Source: Bacteroidales bacterium (GTDB lineage Bacteria > Bacteroidota > Bacteroidia > Bacteroidales > GCA-2748055). Taken from it: a DNA stretch of 12,544 bases. Position numbers and translations under genes: made by a program. The stretch covers positions 1 to 12,544 of the forward strand of contig JAGLTY010000024.1 in assembly GCA_023135025.1 (NCBI GenBank), written 5' to 3'. Positions 7,727 to 12,544 of the stretch are shown here, one piece after another (positions within the stretch are counted from its first letter, which is position 1; the number at the start of each line of letters is the position of its first letter). The notes under the pieces were generated by a model that was given only the letters and a program-made list of their open reading frames with translations, had not been told where the DNA came from and did no database searches.

Positions 7727-7734
7727 TAATTTTG
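7727..7734 (+). promoter_or_regulatory. Bacteroidota -7 element TAATTTTG for the redoxin operon
   Basis: TAATTTTG is a perfect match to the Bacteroidota -7 consensus TAnnTTTG and ends 5 bases before the ATG at 7740. Transcription would then start at or within a base or two of the start codon. No clear -33 TTG lies 19-21 bases upstream; the nearest sequence is TTCA at 7701-7704. Confidence 0.5.
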
Positions 7735-7739
7735 CTCCA

Positions 7740-8342
7740 ATGAAAAAGGTAATACTTGCATCTCTCCTCTCCTTCATGGCACTGTTACTGGTGCACGGAG
7801 GACTTAAGCCGGGGGATAAGGCAGCATCGTTCTCTTTGAAAAGTGTGAATGGCGACACCATCTCTCTCTCCGATTACAGCAATCAAAAAGGTGTGATCCT
7901 GGTTTTTACCAGCATCCCCTGCCCCTTCTCAAAAGCCTATGAGCAGCGTATTATTGATCTTCACAACAAGTATGCTAGCCTGGGGTTTCCCGTAGTAGCA
8001 ATCAATTCAAACAGTCCGGAAATATCTCCTGAAGACAGCTTCAGCCATATGAAACTTCGGACCCTGGAGAAGGGTTACCCATTTTCCTACCTGAAAGATG
8101 AAAAGGGGGAGGTCTGCAAGGCATATGGTGCCACCAGGACACCCCATGTTTATCTTCTCGATAATAGCAACAATCATTTTAAGATCGCTTACATGGGTGC
8201 CATTGATGACAATTCACTGGATTCCAGATCTGTATCGAACAGGTACCTTGAAAATGCCCTCAGGGCCCTTTCAGAAGGAGAGAGACCCGATCCGGCCACC
8301 ACCAGGCCCATCGGTTGTATCATTAAAACAAAAGGTTTATAG
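7740..8342 (+). CDS. Redoxin/peroxiredoxin-like protein (PRX_like1 type), exported
   Basis: 200 residues. The first 20 residues form a signal peptide (KK at 2-3, hydrophobic 4-18), so the protein should be periplasmic. The thioredoxin-fold AhpC/TSA domain covers about 22-175: GDKAASFSLKSVNGDTISL (25-43), LVFTSIPCPFSKAYEQR (54-70), VVAINSNSPEISPEDS (85-100) and FSYLKDEKGEVCKAYGA (115-131). The last part, ATRTPHVYLLD, supplies the cis-Pro at 135. The C-terminal IGCIIK (191-196) is the GC-x-IK ending of this subfamily. Cysteines are at 61, 126 and 193. C61 is followed by Pro-Phe rather than forming CxxC, so a resolving cysteine, if any, would be C126 or C193. The peroxidase or thiol-reductase role is inferred. 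It heads an operon with a MarC-type protein 2 bases downstream. Confidence 0.85.
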   Translation: MKKVILASLLSFMALLLVHGGLKPGDKAASFSLKSVNGDTISLSDYSNQKGVILVFTSIPCPFSKAYEQRIIDLHNKYASLGFPVVAINSNSPEISPEDSFSHMKLRTLEKGYPFSYLKDEKGEVCKAYGATRTPHVYLLDNSNNHFKIAYMGAIDDNSLDSRSVSNRYLENALRALSEGERPDPATTRPIGCIIKTKGL

Positions 8343-8344
8343 AT

Positions 8345-8923
8345 ATGCACCTCAATACCATGGAAATCCTTGCAGCCTTTATGGTGCTGTTTGCGATTAT
8401 CGATATCCTGGGTTCGATTCCGATCATCCTGGATATAAAGACAAAGACCGGCACTATTTACCCCGCCAAAACAACACTGGTGGCATTTGGTATCATGCTG
8501 CTCTTCCTCTTTATTGGTGAGCCTCTCTTGGCCCTGTTCGGAGTGGATATATCCTCCTTTGCCATTGCAGGTTCGATCATTCTCCTGCTGATGGGACTTG
8601 AGATGGTTCTTGGAATTCAACTCTTCAAGCACGAGTTGGGAGGAGGAGGAGCCATTGTTCCCATAGCCTTCCCCCTGATTGCCGGTGCAGGTTCCATTAC
8701 AACACTTCTATCCTTAAGGGCTGAGTATCACATCATAAATATTTTAGTTGCACTTTCATTAAATATGATAATTGTCTATCTTGTGCTCCGGATCACAACC
8801 TTTTTTGAACGAATACTTGGACCAAACGGCCTGCATATTCTGAGGAAATTTTTTGGAATTATCCTGTTGGCCATTGCCATTAAGTTATTCTTATCAAATA
8901 CGGGGATTGAGATACCTAAATAG
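8345..8923 (+). CDS. MarC family (UPF0056) integral membrane protein
   Basis: 192 residues with about six hydrophobic helices at 7-29, 43-64, 70-90, 103-122, 131-150 and 166-184. The first helix contains LFAIIDILGSIPIIL (15-29), matching the F-x-x-x-D-x-x-G-x-x-P pattern of MarC proteins, and the second half holds the internal counterpart VPIAFPLIAGAGSITTL (105-121), where IPL-x-AGPG is usual. The protein sits in the inner membrane; the family once linked to multiple antibiotic resistance has no settled transport substrate. The start at 8345 is 2 bases after the redoxin stop, and an in-frame ATG at 8360 is an alternative. The lipoprotein gene follows after 6 bases. Confidence 0.88.
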   Translation: MHLNTMEILAAFMVLFAIIDILGSIPIILDIKTKTGTIYPAKTTLVAFGIMLLFLFIGEPLLALFGVDISSFAIAGSIILLLMGLEMVLGIQLFKHELGGGGAIVPIAFPLIAGAGSITTLLSLRAEYHIINILVALSLNMIIVYLVLRITTFFERILGPNGLHILRKFFGIILLAIAIKLFLSNTGIEIPK

Positions 8924-8929
8924 TTAGAA

Positions 8930-9415
8930 ATGAGGGGATTTATCTGGATAGTAGTGTTGATTGCTCTGACGGGATGTGGCAATAATGATCTCTCGTGGAT
9001 CTCTATAAAAAATGATACAACCACACCTATTTATGTTCTTCCATACTCATCCGAATTCACCAATGCTGAGTGGATCCAACCTGGAGTATCGGATGACTTT
9101 TACTCCATTAGTTGTGACTGTATAGACGGATTTACCTATTTTTCATTCTATTACGACAGTCTGATTGTGCTCCTTAAGGATCATGATGATGAGCCCGTCA
9201 AATTCTACAAAGATGGCACCACTGTGAATTATAATTCTGCCCTCAACCCTTTTATCAATCCTGATGTGTGGCATATACAAGATTTTGACAGGGCCGTTTC
9301 GGGATCAGCTTTCAATACGCTTGAGGAGAAGCACATCTTTGAACACTACTTTTGCATTGAGGAAGAGAACGTGAAATCCCTTTGTGTTGAGGATGAGTCA
9401 GATCCTGGCCTTTAA
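8930..9415 (+). CDS. Small lipoprotein, function unknown
   Basis: 161 residues, not recognised. Residues 1-16 form a lipoprotein signal with Arg at 2, a hydrophobic core, and the lipobox LTGC with Cys16 as the lipid attachment site. The mature part is acidic and aromatic: a WISIKNDTTTPIYVLPYSS segment (23-41) resembles the start of a small beta-sandwich, followed by Cys62 and Cys64 in a C-D-C pair, DSLIVLLKDHDDEP (76-89), and Cys142 and Cys152 near the end. Four cysteines after the lipid site could form disulfides in the periplasm, which fits its place last in an operon headed by an exported redoxin. The stop overlaps the convergent alcohol dehydrogenase gene by 18 bases. It has the length of a complete protein and no sign of damage. 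Confidence 0.75.
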   Translation: MRGFIWIVVLIALTGCGNNDLSWISIKNDTTTPIYVLPYSSEFTNAEWIQPGVSDDFYSISCDCIDGFTYFSFYYDSLIVLLKDHDDEPVKFYKDGTTVNYNSALNPFINPDVWHIQDFDRAVSGSAFNTLEEKHIFEHYFCIEEENVKSLCVEDESDPGL

Positions 9416-10570
9416 AACATTGGCCATCTGTTCATTTGACAATGTCACCGGGTGGAACTTATGTGATGTACAGTCAATGACCTTTTGAACACCCTCCTCA
9501 TTTAATCCGTATTCAGATAGCAGGGGTATCTCCAGAAGAGTTGTAAAATGAATCAGTTTCTCCTTGAACGCCTGCAGGTACTCCATATCCTGTTTGTATT
9601 TAAAGTCTGCAAAGACCTTGCTGATAATAATTAACTTCTTAATGGCCGGATGATCAGGCTGTTCCAGCAGGTTATCTATGGTTGTTGCAAAAACAGGAGC
9701 CATCAAAGAACCACAGGCCACACCATGAGGGATATGGTAAAATCCACCCAACGGAGATGCAAATCCATGCACCAGGCCAAGTCCGGCATGTGCAAGGGTA
9801 ATCCCCGAAAACATGGCTGCCAGAGCCATTCCTGAACGCGCTTCAATGTTTTGTTCACCCTCCAGAAATGCCCTGAGCAGATACTTCTTGATCTGCTTTA
9901 ATCCCTGCAGGGCCAGTGCATCTGTCATGGCATTGGCTCTTGTGGATAGATACGATTCCAATAACTGCGAAAAAGCATCCATACCGGAAGCAGCTGTTAA
10001 TCCTGCTGGACAGGAGAGCATCATCTCCGGATCGATAATAGCCAATTCAGGAATGAAGTTATGGTGACGCAGCGATTTTTTAAAACCCTCTTCTCCAACC
10101 TCTGAAATCACTGCATTTTTGGTCATTTCACTTCCTGTACCTGACGTGGTTGGCATGGCGATAAAAGGGATCTTAAGGCCGGGATGTCTCTTCTCCCCCA
10201 CACCCTCCAGATACTCACGGATACTTCCTTCCACGGGGATCATGGCAGAGATAGCCTTGCCGGCATCCATCACACTTCCACCCCCTACAGCCACTACCAC
10301 CTCGATCCCTGAATGCCTGTACTTCTCAACGATCTGATCAATCAGCGAGGGTGATGGCTCTTGTGCTATAATTTCATGTTCCAGCTCCAAATTTACTGCT
10401 TTCAAACCGGAGATGATTTCATCGCTGTATCCAGAGTTTTGAATGGAATATGATCTGGTAAGCAGTAAAACCCTGTTACCCCTGGCATTCACTGCAGCGG
10501 CCAGTTCATTTCGCTTCCCTCTACCGAAAATTATCTCGGGAAGGGAGGAAAACTGAAAAGAGTCGATCAT
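9398..10570 (-). CDS. Iron-containing (group III) alcohol dehydrogenase family protein
   Basis: The frame opens at 10615, but the ATG at 10568-10570 is chosen: the protein then starts MIDSFQFSSLPEIIFGRG, the usual beginning of the family, and has 390 residues, the usual length. In this numbering the nucleotide motif GGGSVMDAGKAIS lies at 96-108 and the family motif PTTSGTGSEMT at 140-150. The metal site, normally Asp-His-His-His, reads Asp198 (GMDAFSQLLE), Gln202 where His is usual, His268 (LVHGFASPLGG) and His282 (IPHGVACG). The enzyme is cytosolic and should interconvert an alcohol and an aldehyde or ketone with NAD(P). It stands alone on the minus strand, with a possible promoter at 10587-10615. 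The substrate is unknown; maleylacetate reductase-like activity is an alternative within the superfamily. Confidence 0.9.
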   Translation of the reverse strand: MIDSFQFSSLPEIIFGRGKRNELAAAVNARGNRVLLLTRSYSIQNSGYSDEIISGLKAVNLELEHEIIAQEPSPSLIDQIVEKYRHSGIEVVVAVGGGSVMDAGKAISAMIPVEGSIREYLEGVGEKRHPGLKIPFIAMPTTSGTGSEMTKNAVISEVGEEGFKKSLRHHNFIPELAIIDPEMMLSCPAGLTAASGMDAFSQLLESYLSTRANAMTDALALQGLKQIKKYLLRAFLEGEQNIEARSGMALAAMFSGITLAHAGLGLVHGFASPLGGFYHIPHGVACGSLMAPVFATTIDNLLEQPDHPAIKKLIIISKVFADFKYKQDMEYLQAFKEKLIHFTTLLEIPLLSEYGLNEEGVQKVIDCTSHKFHPVTLSNEQMANVLKARI

Positions 10571-10586
10571 GGGATAAATGTTTCTG

Positions 10587-10615
10587 TAAATATAAAAAAA
10601 GTACGCTGTTCTCAA
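10587..10615 (-). promoter_or_regulatory. Possible Bacteroidota promoter for the alcohol dehydrogenase gene
   Basis: On the minus strand TTG (10615-10613) is followed after 18 bases by TATATTTA (10594-10587), 7 of 8 positions of TAnnTTTG. It lies 16 bases before the chosen start, and it falls over the longer reading frame, which supports the start at 10570. Confidence 0.4.
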
Positions 10616-10676
10616 TAGGGGTGATCAGCTGTCATTGGATGAACTGGTTTTGTTGAGAAAAAAGAGAAGATTCCTG

Positions 10677-10706
10677 TTGGTGTTACCGGATCTGTTACTA
10701 TTTTTG
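10677..10706 (+). promoter_or_regulatory. Bacteroidota-type promoter, TTG - 19 bp - TATTTTTG
   Basis: TTG at 10677-10679 and TATTTTTG at 10699-10706 match the -33 and -7 consensus (TTTG/TTG and TAnnTTTG) with a 19-base spacer, the expected distance. Transcription should start near 10712, leaving a leader of about 35 bases that holds a direct repeat and a Shine-Dalgarno site. Confidence 0.65.
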
Positions 10707-10729
10707 AATTCATTGAATATGAATTCATT
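10706..10729 (+). repeat. Direct repeat GAATTCATT x2 in the 5' leader
   Basis: GAATTCATT occurs at 10706-10714 and again at 10721-10729, a 15-base period. The second copy is part of a 10-base palindrome ATGAATTCAT (10719-10728), and the first contains TGAATTCA (10705-10712). The copies cover the predicted transcription start, the position of an operator. Confidence 0.5.
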
Positions 10730-10732
10730 AAT

Positions 10733-10738
10733 AGGAGA
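10733..10738 (+). promoter_or_regulatory. Shine-Dalgarno site AGGAGA for the gene at 10748
   Basis: AGGAGA ends 9 bases before the ATG at 10748 and fixes this start. Most other genes in the window lack such a site. Confidence 0.55.
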
Positions 10739-10747
10739 CCAGATTTT

Positions 10748-12073
10748 ATGAAAAAGCATCATCCACAAATTTACTCAAGGAGAAGATTTATTGGTACCAC
10801 AGCCACAGGGATGGCAGGCATTGCTATGATCCCTTCTCTCACCTCATGTGCGAAACCTGCAGCAAACAGTGAAATCACCCTCGGTTTTATCGGACTGGGC
10901 CGCCAGGCCATGTTCCTTATGAATGGTTTTATCAATATTGAAGGAGTGAAAGTAGTTGCAGGTTGTGATGTGTATGGCCGTAAAAGAACCCGCTTTGAAA
11001 ACAGGGTCAACGAGTTCTACAGTGAAGCCGAGCAGAAAGTTGAGGTAAAAACCTATGAAAAATACAGTGAACTGCTTGCAAGGAGAGATATCGATGCTGT
11101 GGTGGTAGCAACTCCCGATCACTGGCATGCACTGATTGCCATTGCAGCCTGTAAAGCCGGAAAGGATGTCTACCTGGAGAAACCGATGACCTTCACCATT
11201 AAAGAGGGTCAGGAGCTGGTCAAAACTGTTCGCAGCACAAACAGGGTATTGGGAATTGGAAGTCAGCAACGCTCCGATCCTAATTTTCAGCATGCCGTGA
11301 ACATGGTTCAAGGAGGTGCACTGGGACAGCTGGAAAGGATCAATGCTTATGTGGGTGCTCCTCCTACCCCATATAATCTTCCTGAAGAGGTGCTGCCCGA
11401 AGACCTGAACTGGGACCTCTGGCTGGGACCACTACCCGGTGATATTCATTACAACAAGGAGCTGAATCCACCCATTACGCTGGATCCCCCACAGGATGAG
11501 CAGATCTGGGGAGGCTGGCGATGGTACAAAGAGATGGGTGGTGGTTTTACCACCGACTGGGGAGCCCATATGTTTGATATTGCACAGTGGGGAATGGGAA
11601 TGGATGGAAACGGACCTGTGGAGGCGGCACCCATTGGAGACGGAACCGAGTATATGTCCTTCAGATACAAGAACGGGGTGATCATGACTTCCGAGCCATT
11701 TAATGAGCAATTTACCAAAGGGGTTAAGTTCCTGGGGGATAAAGGGTGGATCGAGATATCGCGTGAACACCACCTGGCTTCTGATGATTCCCTGTTACCT
11801 TCCCAACCCGAAGCAGAAGATGAAAAGGTACCCTATGAGACAAAAAGTTCACACCACCAGAATTTCATAGACGCGGTTCGCAACCGGGTGGACCCGGTGG
11901 TTCCGGTAGAGACAGGGCACAGTTCATGTACTGTATGCACCCTGGGAAACATTGCCTGTGAACTGGGGCATCCTATTCAGTGGGATCCTTCCACTCAAAC
12001 CTTTGTGAATGATATAGACGGTGCCGCTGCTGCACTGCTGCACTACAAATACAGGGATCCCTATTCACTGTAA
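10748..12073 (+). CDS. Gfo/Idh/MocA family oxidoreductase, Tat lipoprotein
   Basis: 441 residues, the usual length for exported members. SRRRFIG (10-16) is a twin-arginine motif, and LTSC at 31-34 is a lipobox, so the protein is probably exported folded and then lipid-anchored at Cys34. The Rossmann domain shows TLGFIGLGRQA (44-54), VAGCDVYGRKR (70-80), ATPDHWHAL (121-129) and YLEKPMTF (142-149), with the family Glu-Lys-Pro intact. The C-terminal part has NWDLWLGPLP (221-230) and GGGFTTDWGAHMFDIAQW (264-281), with Asp270 and His274 as likely active-site residues. It probably carries out sugar oxidation with tightly bound NAD(P) outside the cytoplasm. It is a single-gene transcript between a good promoter and a strong terminator. 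It is not a close duplicate of the 531-residue paralogue in this window, sharing mainly the family motifs. Confidence 0.9.
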   Translation: MKKHHPQIYSRRRFIGTTATGMAGIAMIPSLTSCAKPAANSEITLGFIGLGRQAMFLMNGFINIEGVKVVAGCDVYGRKRTRFENRVNEFYSEAEQKVEVKTYEKYSELLARRDIDAVVVATPDHWHALIAIAACKAGKDVYLEKPMTFTIKEGQELVKTVRSTNRVLGIGSQQRSDPNFQHAVNMVQGGALGQLERINAYVGAPPTPYNLPEEVLPEDLNWDLWLGPLPGDIHYNKELNPPITLDPPQDEQIWGGWRWYKEMGGGFTTDWGAHMFDIAQWGMGMDGNGPVEAAPIGDGTEYMSFRYKNGVIMTSEPFNEQFTKGVKFLGDKGWIEISREHHLASDDSLLPSQPEAEDEKVPYETKSSHHQNFIDAVRNRVDPVVPVETGHSSCTVCTLGNIACELGHPIQWDPSTQTFVNDIDGAAAALLHYKYRDPYSL

Positions 12074-12090
12074 CCACACTCTTTTAAGAG

Positions 12091-12131
12091 AAAAGGCTGT
12101 CTCATCCTCACTTTGAGACAGCCTTTTTTTT
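12091..12131 (+). terminator. Rho-independent terminator after the second oxidoreductase
   Basis: A perfect 14-base inverted repeat, 12091-12104 and 12114-12127, with a 9-base loop, followed by a T run to 12131 that begins inside the stem. It lies 18 bases after the stop codon. The A-rich left arm could give weak function on the minus strand. Confidence 0.92.
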
Positions 12132-12156
12132 AACTTTATCTTAAAAAAATAAAAAG

Positions 12157-12453
12157 ATGATCCCTTTTGAAGAACTACTTACCTGGAAAGAGGCTGGATC
12201 TTTTCCTGATGATATCCCCCCCCTGATACAGGCATTGCTGCTGGAATCGTCAGGTGACTGGGCGAGTGCTCACCGGATTGCGCAGAATGATCCCTCCATA
12301 GATGGATCATGGGTTCATGCCTACCTTCACCGTGTGGAAGGTGACCTGGGAAATGCATCCTACTGGTACCGCAGTGCCGAAAAGAGTCTGCCTGAAATCT
12401 CCCTGGATGAGGAGTGGGAGTATATTGCCATGGCACTGCTGGAAAAAAGCTGA
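12157..12453 (+). CDS. Small conserved hypothetical protein
   Basis: 98 residues, no signal peptide or membrane segment, acidic. GDWASAHRIAQ (33-43) and WVHAYLHRVEGDLGNASYWYRSA (52-74, with His54, His58, Arg59, Glu61, Asp63, Asn66 and Tyr71) resemble a widespread short hypothetical family in which a W-x-HA-x-x-HR-x-EGD-x-x-NA-x-YWY block is the constant part. The alternating helices look like a single tetratricopeptide-like unit, which is an inference. It starts 26 bases after the terminator T run, with no obvious Shine-Dalgarno site, and is convergent with the gene at the right edge. The function is unknown. Confidence 0.75.
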   Translation: MIPFEELLTWKEAGSFPDDIPPLIQALLLESSGDWASAHRIAQNDPSIDGSWVHAYLHRVEGDLGNASYWYRSAEKSLPEISLDEEWEYIAMALLEKS

Positions 12454-12458
12454 AACAG

Positions 12459-12544
12459 CTAAAAGGATCGGCCCAACCTCTCCTCCAGCTTAAAAAAGCT
12501 GATGGCATCCTCCCGGAAGATCGCCCGGATCATCTCCCGGGCCA
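12459..12544 (-). CDS. C-terminal end of an unrecognised gene, cut by the window edge
   Basis: On the minus strand a frame runs open from the window edge to a TAG at 12461-12459, giving 27 full codons ending SFFKLEERLGRSF. The piece is amphipathic and helical (REMIRAIFREDA), with mostly G or C in third positions like the neighbouring genes. It ends 5 bases from the stop of the convergent small gene, a spacing seen twice elsewhere in this window. That packing and the codon pattern are the only support; the family was not recognised. Confidence 0.5.
   Translation of the reverse strand, partial: AREMIRAIFREDAISFFKLEERLGRSF

Noticed and set aside
1874..12073. The two Gfo/Idh/MocA genes as a recent local duplication.
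   Set aside because: They differ in length (531 and 441 residues), signal type, EKP motif and C-terminal active-site context, and share little beyond family motifs.
12131..12138. TAACTTTA as a -7 element for the small gene at 12157.
   Set aside because: It has one mismatch to TAnnTTTG, begins in the terminator T run, and the nearest upstream TTG is only 15 bases away instead of about 19-21.
12179..12508. A 109-codon minus-strand frame opposite the small hypothetical gene.
   Set aside because: The plus-strand frame carries a recognisable conserved block, and the frame ending at 12459 explains the right edge with coding-like third positions. This one is Pro, Trp and His rich without motif.

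Overview
The window reads like a Bacteroidota chromosome, probably an environmental member of the Bacteroidales/Marinilabiliales type (inferred). The grounds are TAnnTTTG-type promoter elements, mostly weak Shine-Dalgarno sites, signal peptides ending before Gln, and the combination of twin-arginine Gfo/Idh/MocA oxidoreductases, a DUF1080 protein and a secreted sugar-isomerase-like TIM barrel. No rRNA, tRNA, CRISPR array, insertion sequence or phage gene was seen. Genes are tightly packed and no gene-free stretch exceeds about 130 bases.

Layout. 1-1262 (+): the last 48 codons of an FtsX/MacB-type ABC permease, an RsbW/SpoIIAB-like ATPase, and a two-pore-helix-motif K+ channel-like protein that overlaps the ATPase gene by 4 bases. 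1385-3469 (+): a DoxX-family membrane protein followed 9 bases later by a large Gfo/Idh/MocA oxidoreductase with a twin-arginine signal or anchor. 3462-4253 (-): a secreted protein with a carboxypeptidase-regulatory-like domain, unknown function. 4386-5327 (+): a D-2-hydroxyacid dehydrogenase of the glycerate dehydrogenase/hydroxypyruvate reductase type. 5332-7015 (-): a two-gene operon, DUF1080 (3-keto-glycoside hydrolase family) followed by a twin-arginine sugar phosphate isomerase/epimerase-like protein. 7140-7655 (+): an ECF sigma factor with no visible anti-sigma gene. 7740-9415 (+): a redoxin, MarC-family membrane protein and small lipoprotein operon with a near-leaderless promoter. 9398-10570 (-): an iron-type alcohol dehydrogenase. 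10748-12073 (+): a second Gfo/Idh/MocA protein, a likely Tat-exported lipoprotein, with a good promoter and a strong terminator. 12157-12453 (+): a small conserved hypothetical. 12459-12544 (-): the tail of an unrecognised gene.

How the genes may work together. Secreted Gfo/Idh/MocA dehydrogenases, a DUF1080 hydrolase and a TIM-barrel isomerase/lyase are the protein types of the oxidative glycan-cleavage route described for Bacteroides thetaiotaomicron (glycoside oxidised to a 3-keto sugar, then the glycosidic bond cut by hydrolysis or elimination). Here all these types lie within about 10 kb but in separate transcription units, with a DoxX membrane protein attached to one dehydrogenase. The hydroxyacid dehydrogenase and alcohol dehydrogenase could handle downstream carbonyl products, but that is only suggested by proximity. 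Nothing here is a clearly new defence or mobile system; the most interesting items are the dispersed keto-sugar kit and the DoxX-oxidoreductase pair.
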